This document shows, one piece after another, positions 1 through 10,256 of a DNA stretch of 64,000 nt. The notes under the pieces are model-generated. The model searched no databases and was not told where the DNA came from. It saw nothing but the letters and a program-made list of their open reading frames with translations. The position numbers were made by a program, and so were the translations under genes. The first letter of the stretch is position 1. The number at the start of each line of letters is the position of its first letter. The stretch comes from Vicinamibacterales bacterium (GTDB taxonomy: Bacteria > Acidobacteriota > Vicinamibacteria > Vicinamibacterales > UBA8438): the NCBI GenBank assembly GCA_958296065.1, contig CATQHX010000013.1:51397-115396 (forward strand). Reading direction: 5' to 3'.

Positions 1-1
1 C

Positions 2-424
2 ATGTGGAGCGAGGTCGACGTGCCCGGGGCGGAGTGGCGCATACCGGAGGAGCGGATGAAGGTCGGCATCGAGCATAGAGTGCCGTTGTCGGCTGCAGCG
101 ATGGACACGCTGGAGCGTGCCCGTGGGCTGCACAGTCCTGCCGGCTGGTGCTTCCCGGCGCCGGCGCGGGCGGGCAAGCAGATGCACGCGTCGACGCTGG
201 CGCAGGTGGTGCGGACGCTCTATGGTGGCCGCTGCACGGTGCACGGCTTCCGCTCGTCGTTCCGCGACTGGGCGAGCGAGCAGACCAGCGTGCCGCATGC
301 GGTAGCCGAGGCGGCGCTGGCGCATCAGGTCGGCAGCGCCGTAGAGCGGTCCTATGCCAGATCGGACCTGTTCGAGAAGCGGCGCGGCCTCATGGATGGG
401 TGGGCAGAGTTCGTGACCCGGTAA
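2..424 (+). CDS. Tyrosine recombinase (P4-type integrase), C-terminal part
   Basis: This is the C-terminal catalytic half of a phage or island integrase that cuts and rejoins DNA at attachment sites. The reading frame enters from outside the window, so the N-terminal domains and the first catalytic arginine are not visible. In the 140 visible residues I see the H-x-x-R box (H81, R84, within HGFRSSFRDWA), the second histidine H108 and the nucleophile Y118 in ERSYARSDL. The gene ends with a normal stop, so the visible part looks functional. It may mark one end of the accessory region that follows. No tRNA or att core was recognised next to it. Confidence 0.88.
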   Translation: MWSEVDVPGAEWRIPEERMKVGIEHRVPLSAAAMDTLERARGLHSPAGWCFPAPARAGKQMHASTLAQVVRTLYGGRCTVHGFRSSFRDWASEQTSVPHAVAEAALAHQVGSAVERSYARSDLFEKRRGLMDGWAEFVTR

Positions 425-476
425 GAGGAAGCCGGCCTGCCGGAGAGGCGACCGTAACGCCGAGGCCCTGCGTCGA

Positions 477-790
477 GTTCAGCCCTTGCGCGTTTCCGGC
501 CATGGCCGCTTGCGGATCGCTCCGGCCGGCAACGATCCGGATCAGGCGCGGGTCCTGGTCTGGCGTCCCTGGCGCCTTCCTGACGGACCGACCGACGCTC
601 GTCGGCCGAACGGGCGTTGGGATCCGATCGGAGGCCGGTGTCGGCGTCATGGGTCTCAAGCCGACCCCGTACTCGATGTCGCAGCTTCAGTAGCCGTCGG
701 CGATTGGCGCCCAAGGGAAGGCGCAGTTGGCGCGCGTGCTGGCGGAGCGTGCCGGCCTCCACGCCGAGCAGGGCGACGAGTGCATGGTAG
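477..790. repeat. ~315-bp dispersed repeat, copy 1
   Basis: This segment is nearly identical, over about 315 bp and in the same orientation, to 23881-24198. Both begin at the shared GTTCAGCCCTTGCGCGTTTC and end near GGCGACGAGTGC. The main indel is a 6-bp insertion near the end of copy 2. Minus-strand reading through both copies stays open and similar, so it may once have coded, but I recognise no protein family. It follows the integrase directly. Confidence 0.8.
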
Positions 791-905
791 CGGCAAGATG
801 AAAGGGGACCCGGTGGCCACCTGAAAAGGACCCCCCGTTGACGAGAGCCGTCGCGGAATCATTTCCCTTGTCGGAAGCACAGGAGCGTGCACCGGACCGC
901 TGGCG
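791..905. other. Short spacer with no recognised gene
   Basis: Nothing is supported here. Two similar short motifs (AAAGGGGACCC and AAAAGGACCCCC) lie around 798-836 and could be debris of an insertion sequence end, but this is weak. The decayed surface-protein gene to the right breaks off at about 906. Confidence 0.3.
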
Positions 906-3900
906 CTACCAACCGGACGAAAGCATGCCGAACTGGCCACCGACCATCAGCTGCCGACCGTAGGCCGACTGGCTGAACGATCCGAACCACGTCAGCAGCC
1001 CGCCGCTCGAGCGCCGCATGCCGTACTCGCCACGCGCGTCCAACGCCCACTGGTCGCCCATCGCCTCCGGGCAGGTGGTAGCGCCGGTAGACCTGCTCCT
1101 GCCACAGCGCCCCGCCGCCGGTGGCCGCATCGCCCCAGCGCGGCGACACCGACAGCGACAGCCCCTCGCGGTCCCGGCTGCCCACGCCGACCGTCACCCC
1201 CACGCTTCGTTCCCGGTAGCCCAACGCCGAGTGCAGCACCAGCATCCGGCCCTGCGCGTCCACTCGCACACGCCCCGCGGTGAGCTGGTTCCCGGCCACC
1301 ACCTCCAGCCCCGTCCCCGTCTGGCCTGCGCCGCCGTCCCGCCGCACATGCAGCTCGCCGAACGGCGAAAGCGATCCGCCGTCCCAGCGCACGGGGCGAG
1401 ATACCTCGGCGCCCGCCCGCGCCTGGTTGACCGCCGCCGACTGTCCGTCGACCGTCTCGTCGCCCGCCGCGGTCCGGAGTTGTGCCCATGCCGCCTCAGC
1501 CCGCACCGTCAGGTCCACGCCGCTCACTGCGTCGAGCCCCCGCCGCACCTCGACCAGACCCAGCCGCAGCCCCAGCTCGCTCGTCCCCACGCGGCCCGAC
1601 TCGCGCAGGTTCTCCGCCATCCCCCAGCCGCCACCCGCCGCCGCCCACACCGAGTTCGGCCCTTCCGACCACTGCACGTAGGGATAGGCGGCCGTCAGGC
1701 TCGTCGCCAGCGTGCCGCGCCGTGCCCGCCCGCCAGTCACACGGGATCACTCCCACCGCTACCGGCGCGTCGTTCACCGGGGCGACCGTCACCTGAACCG
1801 CCGCCTCCGCCGTCTCCCCGCCGCCGTCCGAGGCCACGTAGGTGAAACGGTCCGTCCCGTGGTAGTTCGCCTGCGGCGTGTACACCACCCCGCGCGGGCC
1901 GATCGCCGTGCTCCCGTGCGCTGCGGCCGAGACGGTCCGCACCCACAGCGCGTCCCCATCCGGGTCCGTGTCGTTCGCCAGCACGTCCACCACCGCGGCC
2001 ACGGCCTCAGCCGTCTCCGCCTCGTCGTCCTCGGCCTCCGGCGGCTCGTTCACGTTCACCACGGCGACCACCACCTGCGCCTGCGCTTCCGCCCCGTGCG
2101 GGTCGCTCGCGCGCACCGTCATTTCATACCGATTCGGTTCCGTCTCGTAGTCCTCGCCCGGCCCCACGTAGCGCACCGCCCCGTCCGCCGACCCGACCGC
2201 GAAGCGCCCCACGCCGCCCGAGGCCAGCGAGGAGGTCACGGTCTCGCCGTCCGGGTCCTCCGCCTCGACCATCCCCAACGTTACCGGACCGCGGCGGCCG
2301 TCCTCCTTCTCCCGAAGCTCGAAGCGGTAGGACGAATGCTCGAAGGCAGGAGGCTCGTTCGCCGACGTCGTGTCCCGGATCGTCACAGTCACCGAGTTGG
2401 GGCTGCCCGCCACCACCGACGACGGCAGGCTGCCCAGCGCCACCCGAAACGTCTCGTCGTCCCGGTCCGCGTCGTCGGTCGTGGAGACCGTGCCCGTGCC
2501 GCGCGTCTGACCGGCGGCGATCGTGATACCCGAGAGCGTGCCGTAGTCGCCCGGCTCGGCCGTGCCGGCCGTGAGCGTCAGCGGCACCGTTACCACGTCC
2601 TCCAGCTCTTCGGACAGCCACGCCGTCACCGTCACGGGGTTGCCTTCGTCGACCGGATTCGGCAAGGCCGACAGCCGCACAGTCGGCGTCGAACCGCCGC
2701 CGTCATCGTCCGGGTCGTCGCCGTCATCGTCCGGGTCGTCGCCGTCATCGTCCGGGTCGTCGTCGCTGCTGTCGTCGTCGAACTGCCAGGTGCATTGCGC
2801 GGTGACGTCGTGGTCGTTCCTGAGTCTGAACTCGAACCCGGAGAACCCGGCGTAAGCCTGCCGCAACCCGGCAAACGTATTGCTGGGAGCGCGGGTCGAG
2901 CGGCCGGATAGTCTGATCGGCGGGGCCCCTATCCACGCCCCGGCGGAGGTTTCGGTGACCCAGCGATACTCCGTCCTCGACCTCCTCACTCGGAGCGGAC
3001 GTGAGCACGAGGGCCCATGACGGCGGCACCGAGGTGTCGGTGACCGCGGCGCCGCACGCCGGAGTGGCGTCGACGGACAGGGTCGGCGGTTCGGGGTCGT
3101 CCTCTTCGATCGTCAGGATGGCCCAATTGGAAGCGAGGCCGGGCTCGGTCGAAACCGTCTGTCTGGCAATGTTGTACACCCTGACGCCGAGGCGCTTCTG
3201 CGCCGGTCCGTACACGTCGTTGTCCACCGCCGTGACCGTCACGGTCCCCGTGCTCGCGGTCTCGCCCTCCGGGATCACGAGGCGGACGCTGTCGCTCAGC
3301 GTGAAATCCGACGCATCCGCCCGGCGCGGCGTTCCCGCCGGAAACAGGCCCGTTTGCACAAGAAGCTGCACGTCACCGAACAGGGTGGGATGGCTGAGCT
3401 TCGCCGTCACCGTAGCCACGCCCCCGTTTTCGGATATCGCGGTCGGGGTCAGCACCACCGACTTTGTCGGATGGAGCTCGTCGTCGACGACAGAGAATTC
3501 CTCAAATGAGGACGGGGTGCCGTTCGGCGCCGTACGGGCATTGCTCGATGCTGTGTAGGTAATCCGTATCAGCCTGGCGTGTCTCTTGACCCCGCCATCG
3601 TCCACCGACGTGACCGTGACCGTTCCGGTACTGACCGTTGATCCCGGGGCGAAGGTCAGGACCTTGTTCTCGCTCACGACATAGTCGTTCGTCGTCGTGA
3701 ACTCGTTGGCGGGCGCGACCGAAAGCGTCACTGTCACCGTGTCCGTCGCGGCCTTGTTCATCGTCGCGGTCACGGTCACGACGCCGGTCTCGGTAAGGGC
3801 AGTGATCGATACAACTTTGCCAACTGGCGTGACGCCCCAGACCCGTGATTCCTGGGCTCGCGCCCGCGAACATGGCAACGTAGTTTCCGTCACTGTCCTA

Positions 3901-4103
3901 AGCGAATCGTTGATGGGACTCACCGTGCCCGTACGCGTGAGGACCAGCGACACCCGGGGGAGCTGCGGCTGCGCGGACGCCGCGCTCGGAGCACTACCCA
4001 AGACAGCAGGAGCAGCGCCAGACTGGCGCCCGCCAGCAGCGTGCCGAGGCCGTGAGGTCGCCAGTTGAGTGCGGCGGTGGTCACGGCCTGATGGCCTCAT
4101 TAC
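906..4103 (-). pseudogene. Decayed Calx-beta/cadherin-like surface protein with autotransporter-type barrel
   Basis: This is a large secreted outer-membrane protein gene broken by several frameshifts. A hydrophobic signal-like segment near 3990-4080 is in a different frame from the following Calx-beta-like repeats (to about 2990). The frame shifts again near 2960-2990 before an acidic D-rich linker at about 2695-2780 and further Calx-beta and cadherin-like repeats. Another shift near 1735 precedes the start of a beta-barrel resembling those of autotransporters. A further shift near 1060 carries the barrel on until it breaks off at 906 without a normal C-terminus. It is a paralogue in architecture of the neighbouring gene at 4345-7521. 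An 88-bp repeat shared with 32331-32417 sits inside its 5' part. Confidence 0.75.
3812..3899. repeat. 88-bp dispersed repeat, copy 1
   Basis: About 88 bp here, beginning ACTTTGCCAACTGGCGTGAC, match 32331-32417 with only a few differences. This copy interrupts the Calx-beta-like region of the 906-4103 pseudogene. Removing it would bring two repeat-like protein segments closer together, which suggests a small inserted element. No inverted terminal repeats are visible. Confidence 0.75.
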
Positions 4104-4344
4104 GCCAACGGGACGGTTGCCGCACGCCGCGCTCCGCAAGGTCGCTTCCAGATCCGGATCCCGCTTCGCGCGGCCAGCAACCTAACTTCCGGCAGGCTCC
4201 TGGAAGGCCGTACTCGCCTGTCCCACCCGGATCGGCGGCAAGGACTGGGAGTCCCGTCCACATGCTACCGAGAATCCCAATGGATCCCGTATTCATTGGA
4301 ACAACCGGCGATCTGACCGGGTGCCAACGCCTCCGGCGGCGGCG

Positions 4345-7300
4345 TCAGAACGTCACGCCGCCCCGGAACTGAACCGAGTGCGCCGCGTCGCCGACACGGC
4401 CGAGGCCCGCAGCGCCGTTGCCGAGGTGGTCGAGCATCCCGCCGAACCCGCCCTGCCGCGCGCCCTCGACCCCTACGTTGAACCGTTGATCCACCGCCCA
4501 CCGCCACCCGTAGCGCAGCGCCCGGTAGCCGACGCCCGACTGCGTCAACCCGGCGTACGGCGTTCCCGTGCCCCGGCCGCCCGGTCCCGCCATCCCGTAG
4601 CCGACATCGGCCGCCAACTGCCCGCCCATATCGAACGGCACGGCCCCGTACGGAATCAGCCCGCCCATGTCCTGCATCGCCCACAGACGGTCCGCCCCCT
4701 GCGACGCCATCCCGAACGACGGCGTCATCGTCAGTGACAGCCCGCGGCCCGACAGGCCGGGGTCGAAGCGCACCGAGCCGGTGAAGCCCCACTCCTCGTA
4801 GCGGCTGTCCTGGTGCGCCACCAGCAGGTTGAGCATCGCGTCGACCATCAGCCCCAGGTTCGGGTCGGCGAAGACCACGCCGAAGCCGGTTTCGAGGCCC
4901 GTTCCCGTCTCCGCGTCGCCGCCGTCCTGCCGCACGCCCAGCTCGACCGACGGCGTGATCGACCGGCCGCGCGCGAAGCGCAGCTCGCGCGAGCCCTCCA
5001 GCGCTGCCCGCACCCGGCTCACCCCCGCCTCGGCCGCCGCGAGGTTGCCCCCGCCCCTCGACACGACCGCGTCCGACGCCGTCCGCACCAGGAACGCATC
5101 GGACTTGACCGCCAACTGGAAGCCGCCCACCTCCGGCAGCCCGCCCCGCACCCCTGCGGCCAGCATCGACAATCCGCTGCCTGCTCGGTACGCCCCGGTC
5201 TTCTGCATCCCCTCGGACCGCACCACCGACTCGGACAGCGTCATCTCGCCGCGGCCCCAGCCGCCCTGGCCCCACACCGTCAGGTCTTCCGAGAGGTCGA
5301 AGGCCACGTACGGATGCACGGAGGTCAGCGCCGAGTGCGCCCGGTAGGCCCGGTCGAGTCCGTCGCGCGACAGGCTGCCGCCGCCGCGCCCGTGCGCCAC
5401 GGCCACGCCCGCCAGCATCCGGCCCATCTGGTAGTCGGTCCCGAAGATGCCCATCCGCATCTGACCGCTCAGCGCCACCGCCGCGCCGGGGCCGGCGCTC
5501 GAGAAGTGCCCGACCGAGGTCCGCGCCCAACCGGTCCACCGGTTGCCCTCCCCGCCCGGCACATACAGCGAGCCGGAAGGCAGCGCCATGCCCCCGTCCG
5601 CGCCGGCCGGTCCCATCGGCATGCTGTTGCCCAGGTAGGGTCCGCCGCCGACTGCGCCGCCCGTCATCGGCCCGCCGAGGCCGACGGCGTCGTGATGGCC
5701 GGCCATTCCGGTCGGGTAGCCTGCCGCCGCGTTCGGGTAGCCGGGGCCGAAGCCATCGCCGGCCATGGCGTAGTCGGCGCCGTAACCGCGCGACCCGTAG
5801 CTGCCCGCGCCCGGGCGCCCGCCCGCCGCCGACAGCACGAACGAACGGAGCAGCGACAGATCCGCATCGCCCGATTGCGACCGCACCTGCGCGCGCCGGT
5901 CGATCCGCTCGCCGACCGCGTCGACCATACCCGCCGCCACCGCGCGCCCGAACCGCGACAGCCACGCCGCCTGGCCGGGGTCCGTGTTGTTGATCCGCCC
6001 AGCCGCCTTGCCGTCCGCGATGCGGGCCCCTGACGCGTTCGACAGCTTCAGCCGGAAGATCTCCCGACCCTCGTCGATCAGGTCGTCGAGGATGGCCACC
6101 CGCACCGTCTTTTCCGTCTCGCCCGGCGCGAACGTCAGCGTGCCCGACGTGGCCTCGTAGTCCGTGCCCGCGGTCGCCGTCTCGTCCTCGGTTGCGTAGT
6201 CCACCGTCACCGTGCCCGACGCCGCGCGGGTCAGCGTCACCGCGAAGTCGATCGCCTCGTCGCGTCCCTCGCGGGCCTTGCCGCCGGCCACCTTCAGGCC
6301 CGCAGGACCCGGAACCGTTGCCGTCACCGTGTTCGACAACGGCCGTATGTCCGGCGTGCATACCGCGCCCGCGTCGTCGCAGTCCTTTCCGCCCGCCAGC
6401 GTCACCCCGACCTTGCGCCACGAGTTCGGCTTCACCCGCACGCGCCACAACCCGGCGTCGGCCTGCTCGACGCTCCGCACGCGGCCCCGCGTCACCTCGA
6501 ACGACTCCGCGCGCGGCGACTTGCTGAAGTTGCCCACCGTCTCGCTCAGGCGTACCAGGAAGCTGAACTGAGCCGTGCCGTCGTGCTCGTCGGGCACCTG
6601 CTCGAACGAGGCCGTCAGCTCGTCCGTCGGGTCGGGGTCCGACGTGCCGCCGCCCTGTACCTGCATCCTGGATATGGTCACCGGATCGGACCACGCGCTT
6701 CGCGCCCCCAATATCGTCCGTGCCTGTACCTGGACGGTGTACGTGGCCGTGGACGACGACACATTCATCGTCACCGTCTTCCCGCACCCGTCGGACGCGA
6801 AGTACTCGAAATCCGTGTCCGACGGGTCACTCGTGTTCTTCGCCCACACTATGTAATCCGTCACCGATCCGCTCACGCAGCCGATCGTGAAGGACAGTTC
6901 TGCGCCCGACGCCGTCGCTCCCGTCAGCGTCGGCGTGGCGGGCTCGCGGCCGATCCTCCGCCGGTCGATGAGCTTGACGGTCACCGTCTGGTCGTCGACC
7001 CATGACAAAGTGGTGATGGGGATGGTGAGCCAAATCAAAGCAGTGCGGCCAGGGCGGTCCAGGTTTCTTGTGCTGTATCGTGGGACGGCATCTACAGCGG
7101 CGAAGAGCGTATCGCCAATGTACAGGCCCAAGTCCCCTCTGTAGTCGGGGACCGTGTCGTCGAGTTGTAGTAGAAGGTTGCTTACAGTCGGCACATTCGG
7201 CTGGTAAAGCAGCAGTTCCTTGACCACATGATTCGTATTCGCGTAAGCGAAGGTTACGTTCGTGAGTCCGACCCCGCCGCATTTGTCGAAATTCTCAAGA

Positions 7301-7521
7301 TAGTCGCTACAACCCTGAGTCGCGATGTCGGCGTCACCGCCTAGTATATCTGTATTGCCGCTATCCACCGTCAACGTGGCGGACCACACGGTGGTGCCTC
7401 GCGTGCTTTGCGCGGCAGCCGGCATGGCGGCAGGCAGCAGCAGAGCGACGGCTAGCCCCCGGCCCCTGGGCGTGTCCGGCCATTCTGGATTGGGTGTGGC
7501 TCTTCTTCGTCGACGGCCCAA
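4345..7521 (-). CDS. Calx-beta domain surface protein with autotransporter-type beta-barrel, 5' end replaced by an IS
   Basis: This encodes a 1058-codon secreted or outer-membrane protein. It has a hydrophobic signal-like stretch (about residues 24-40), an N-terminal region of unknown fold and an FN3-like part (about 195-285). A Calx-beta domain follows (about 405-500, with the typical DYATEDETATAGTDYEA and FAPGETEKTV signatures), then a glycine-rich linker. The last ~350 residues form a beta-barrel ending in GVTF, as expected for an outer-membrane insertion signal. The first ten codons come from the insertion sequence at 7492-10275, and the original 5' end lies on the far side of it (10276-10407). 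The coding part is otherwise uninterrupted. Whether it is still expressed depends on a start or promoter supplied by the element. A role in adhesion or surface display is inferred. Confidence 0.85.
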   Translation of the reverse strand: MGRRRRRATPNPEWPDTPRGRGLAVALLLPAAMPAAAQSTRGTTVWSATLTVDSGNTDILGGDADIATQGCSDYLENFDKCGGVGLTNVTFAYANTNHVVKELLLYQPNVPTVSNLLLQLDDTVPDYRGDLGLYIGDTLFAAVDAVPRYSTRNLDRPGRTALIWLTIPITTLSWVDDQTVTVKLIDRRRIGREPATPTLTGATASGAELSFTIGCVSGSVTDYIVWAKNTSDPSDTDFEYFASDGCGKTVTMNVSSSTATYTVQVQARTILGARSAWSDPVTISRMQVQGGGTSDPDPTDELTASFEQVPDEHDGTAQFSFLVRLSETVGNFSKSPRAESFEVTRGRVRSVEQADAGLWRVRVKPNSWRKVGVTLAGGKDCDDAGAVCTPDIRPLSNTVTATVPGPAGLKVAGGKAREGRDEAIDFAVTLTRAASGTVTVDYATEDETATAGTDYEATSGTLTFAPGETEKTVRVAILDDLIDEGREIFRLKLSNASGARIADGKAAGRINNTDPGQAAWLSRFGRAVAAGMVDAVGERIDRRAQVRSQSGDADLSLLRSFVLSAAGGRPGAGSYGSRGYGADYAMAGDGFGPGYPNAAAGYPTGMAGHHDAVGLGGPMTGGAVGGGPYLGNSMPMGPAGADGGMALPSGSLYVPGGEGNRWTGWARTSVGHFSSAGPGAAVALSGQMRMGIFGTDYQMGRMLAGVAVAHGRGGGSLSRDGLDRAYRAHSALTSVHPYVAFDLSEDLTVWGQGGWGRGEMTLSESVVRSEGMQKTGAYRAGSGLSMLAAGVRGGLPEVGGFQLAVKSDAFLVRTASDAVVSRGGGNLAAAEAGVSRVRAALEGSRELRFARGRSITPSVELGVRQDGGDAETGTGLETGFGVVFADPNLGLMVDAMLNLLVAHQDSRYEEWGFTGSVRFDPGLSGRGLSLTMTPSFGMASQGADRLWAMQDMGGLIPYGAVPFDMGGQLAADVGYGMAGPGGRGTGTPYAGLTQSGVGYRALRYGWRWAVDQRFNVGVEGARQGGFGGMLDHLGNGAAGLGRVGDAAHSVQFRGGVTF
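7483..7491. repeat. Target-site duplication, left copy
   Basis: TTCTGGATT lies directly outside the left inverted repeat of the ISKra4-type element and is repeated exactly at 10276-10284 outside the right one. A 9-bp duplication is what a transposition event leaves behind. Confidence 0.93.
7492..7510. repeat. IS left inverted repeat
   Basis: GGGTGTGGCTCTTCTTCGT is the exact reverse complement of 10257-10275. It lies 40 bp downstream of the transposase stop codon and forms the transposase-distal end of the element. Confidence 0.94.
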
Positions 7522-7549
7522 GGGGCTTCTGCAAGCGGCATGGCAAGAG

Positions 7550-9136
7550 CTACTTGACGCGTCGAAGGCGTGGTGGAGAGGGCGGCGGGGGCGGCTCGCT
7601 GACCGGCGGGGCTGTCCGCGCAGCGTATCGCTGGGCGTGATTCCGTTCGTATTCGCGCGCTTCGTGGAACTCCCAGTACGGATCGAAGTCGCCGCTGGCT
7701 CGTAGCGCCCGCAGCTTCAGGACTGCCTCGGCTCCCACCAGGCGCCAGCGGGCACCGGTCAAATCCATCCGGTCGCGGACCAGGTACCGGCACGCCCCTT
7801 CGATGACGCCAGTGGCGATGGGATAGCCCGCCGCGAGGTAGAGGTCGTAGTGCAGATACGGCGCGTACTTCTGCAGGTAGTCGGCGCACGTATCGACCGG
7901 CTTGCGGGTGTCCTTCGACAGGCCGGCGACGGTCGCCGCACGCCGCATCGCCGCCGCCACCCGGCTGGCCTTGCCCTCGAGAATGCTCTGCACGCGCGTC
8001 CAGGCCCAATGCGCCGCATCGGGGCTCCCCTCGCGATGGAACACATGCGCCGCCTTCCAGACGTACTCGACCACGTGGATGATGTCGAGTATCACCGTTA
8101 CGTCCACGCCGTAGGCGGCGGCGCTCGCTTCCACCAGGTCGAGCTGCGTCTCGGCGCCGTCGACGAGCACGACCCAGCGCTTGACGTGCTCGGGGTCGTG
8201 GCGCTCGGCTTCCAGCGTCGCCTCGGCAACCACCTCCCAGGGCTCGCGTTGCAGGCTCGCCCAGACCCGCTTGGCCACCGGGCGGGGCCGCACGAGCGGG
8301 GGCTTCGCGCCCGGCTGTCGTGGCATCAGGCTCCGCAGGAACTCCTCGGGGCTGCGCACCAACGGCGCCGTCGTGTAGACGGCGGCCACCGTCGCCATGC
8401 GCTTGGCGTTCTTCTTCTCGCCCGGCTTCAGGCGCTGGAACAGGGAGAGCGGCTCCCGTTGCTGCCGGCGCTTCTCGGCCGCCCGCCGCGTCGCCTCGCG
8501 CAGGTCCTCGCGATGCAGCACCACACCCTTGCCGTCGAAGGTGAGCACGACGACCGACCCCTCGGGGGGCGGCTCGCCCGTCGCCGCACGGCGCGCCTCG
8601 TAGAAGGCGTCGAAGTCCTCGGCCGCACGAGCCACCAACTGTTCCGCCTGACGCTTGGGCACTTCGGCCCCGGTACTGCGAGACAGGTCGAACAGCGCTT
8701 CGTCGAACGACCGCGAGGCGGCCGCCTCGGCCACCCGCCGGCGCACCTCCAGCGAGTAACGCTCAGCCGGCAGGTTCAGCGCGGCATCGAGCGGATGCAG
8801 ACTGTCATGACCGGGACGCGCGTAGCCCACGCGCTCGACCGCCACGGTGCCGAAGGTCGTCTCGATGCGGCGTTCGTGCACGCGCCGTTGCGAGCGCTCG
8901 ACACCGTCGGCCCCCGTGACCGGACCGGCGGCCTCCCCCGGACTGCGCTGTTCGAGGTGCCCCTGCAGGAGCTTGCGCATCAACTCCTGCCCCCGCCGCT
9001 GCAACTCCCGTTCGAGGTTGCTCTCGCTCATCTGTTGTGCTTCGCGCGAAGAAAGGTAGGCTTTGGCCTCGGCGAAGGCGGCCTCGGCCGCCGCATACGG
9101 CGCCGGGGCGGGGGGAGTGGGGACAACGGCTCGCAT
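7550..9136 (-). CDS. ISKra4-family DDE transposase
   Basis: This 528-aa transposase moves the surrounding element. The catalytic acidic residues sit in VVVLTFDGKGVV (first D), WVVLVDGAETQLD (second D) and GVIEGACRYLVRDRM (E), the spacing expected of the ISKra4 family. The VILDIIHVVEYVWKAAHVFH segment is also typical. GGGAGAG lies about 7 nt before the ATG at 9136, and the gene begins 3 nt after the stop of the DruA-like gene, so the two are probably co-translated. Length is normal and no frameshift is seen. A shorter, decayed relative is present at 19500-20019. Confidence 0.93.
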   Translation of the reverse strand: MRAVVPTPPAPAPYAAAEAAFAEAKAYLSSREAQQMSESNLERELQRRGQELMRKLLQGHLEQRSPGEAAGPVTGADGVERSQRRVHERRIETTFGTVAVERVGYARPGHDSLHPLDAALNLPAERYSLEVRRRVAEAAASRSFDEALFDLSRSTGAEVPKRQAEQLVARAAEDFDAFYEARRAATGEPPPEGSVVVLTFDGKGVVLHREDLREATRRAAEKRRQQREPLSLFQRLKPGEKKNAKRMATVAAVYTTAPLVRSPEEFLRSLMPRQPGAKPPLVRPRPVAKRVWASLQREPWEVVAEATLEAERHDPEHVKRWVVLVDGAETQLDLVEASAAAYGVDVTVILDIIHVVEYVWKAAHVFHREGSPDAAHWAWTRVQSILEGKASRVAAAMRRAATVAGLSKDTRKPVDTCADYLQKYAPYLHYDLYLAAGYPIATGVIEGACRYLVRDRMDLTGARWRLVGAEAVLKLRALRASGDFDPYWEFHEAREYERNHAQRYAARTAPPVSEPPPPPSPPRLRRVK

Positions 9137-9139
9137 CGC

Positions 9140-10033
9140 TCAGCTCTCCCGCAACCGCTGCTGCGCATGCCGGACCACAGGATAAACCAGGACCGTCTTG
9201 GGCGCCTCGCCACCACGGCGACCGTGCCGGTCCATGCGACCGCGACCGCTGGTCGAGCCCAACGCGATAAAGTTGGCGGCGCGGTAGCAACCCCCGTGGT
9301 GGCGGCGCGCATCCACCAGCGTTTCCACCAGCCAGGGCTCGACGTGGTAACGGCGCGGCCAGTCCACCGCCAACTGCGAGAGACCGCGCGCCAGAACGGC
9401 GCTGGCCAGGTTCTTCACCCCGACCCACGGCAGCAACAGGAAGCGGCTGTTGTTGACCACGTGCTGCAGATTCCGCGCCCGAGTCCGATCATCCCAGCCG
9501 ACCCAGCGGTCCCGGACCGCCATGCGCCACGCCGGACTGGAGAACTGCAGGCAGCCGACCACCGCCCCCTGAGGCCGCGACGCAAACACCAGATAGCGCA
9601 GGTGAGCGCCGAACGGGACCGTGTGCCCAAGGTAGTGGTAGCGTCCCACCAACTCCCGGAACTGCAGGCGCTGGGCGGGCTCGCGCACCAACTCGACCGC
9701 CAGCGGCTCGACATCGCGCACGCTGCCGACCAGCGGGAGCCCCGGCTCCCCGGCCGCCGTCCGGGGAACGCGGGTGACCGAACCGAGTGCGCGGCCCCGG
9801 CGCTTGGCAGGCAGCTCCAGCGCACCCTCCGCGTCGAGCCGCTCGAGGAACTCCCGGCACTCCCGCGCCTTCAGCCGCCCGTTCGGGCGCCGCCACCGCA
9901 ACAACTCGCACACCGTGCGCGCCAGCTCCATCCGGCTCAGACCCGAACACTCCCGCACGACCTCGCGGATCAACGTCATCTCCTGCACGCCGAACGCACG
10001 GCCCGAGAATCGCGTCGTCGCCACGGTCGTCAC
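9140..10033 (-). CDS. DUF4338 / DruA-like protein carried by the insertion sequence
   Basis: This 297-aa protein belongs to the DUF4338 family, whose best-known member is DruA of the Druantia anti-phage system. Family signatures visible are YHYLGHTVPFGAHLRYLVFA, FSSPAWRMAVRDRWVGW, RARNLQHVVNNSRFLLLPWV, VKNLASAVL, ETLVDARRHHGGCYRAANF and GRGRMDRHG. I start it at GTG 10033, preceded by GGGAG at a good distance; an ATG at 10078 is less likely. It lies inside the inverted repeats and 3 nt upstream of the transposase. It is therefore a transposon passenger or accessory gene, not part of a Druantia operon: no druB-E or druH genes are nearby. The biochemical activity is unknown; a role in transposition or in excluding competitors is possible. 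Confidence 0.87.
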   Translation of the reverse strand: MTTVATTRFSGRAFGVQEMTLIREVVRECSGLSRMELARTVCELLRWRRPNGRLKARECREFLERLDAEGALELPAKRRGRALGSVTRVPRTAAGEPGLPLVGSVRDVEPLAVELVREPAQRLQFRELVGRYHYLGHTVPFGAHLRYLVFASRPQGAVVGCLQFSSPAWRMAVRDRWVGWDDRTRARNLQHVVNNSRFLLLPWVGVKNLASAVLARGLSQLAVDWPRRYHVEPWLVETLVDARRHHGGCYRAANFIALGSTSGRGRMDRHGRRGGEAPKTVLVYPVVRHAQQRLRES

Positions 10034-10256
10034 AGCAGCGTCTCCCTTCCCACGGCACCGTAGCAAAACGCCCCGCAAATGTCCAGAGGGGGCGCGCCGG
10101 AGGGAACCGACCGACGCGCCAGGCGCGGTGATCAGATCGGGCTGGCTGCCCGAAAGAGGCGGGTGGGCGCTGTCCGGAGTTCTGTCCCCGCGAAAATGAA
10201 CAGAAAAGGAACCGTCCGCGGGCGAAAATGCCTATGAACAGGGGAGAAAACGGTTA

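Noticed and set aside
798..836. IS21-type terminal motif
   Set aside because: Two short similar motifs were noticed, but no transposase piece or matching distal end supports an element.
1018..1845. Long plus-strand open frame
   Set aside because: It is a shadow of the minus-strand barrel gene: the minus frame gives autotransporter-like strands, the plus frame only arginine- and proline-rich sequence.
9140..10033. Druantia defence system
   Set aside because: Only the DruA-like gene is present, inside transposon ends and beside a transposase; no druB-E or druH genes are near.
7850..10063. 737-codon plus-strand open frame across the insertion sequence
   Set aside because: It runs antisense to two recognised genes and spans the inverted-repeat-bounded element without any domain; typical high-GC shadow.
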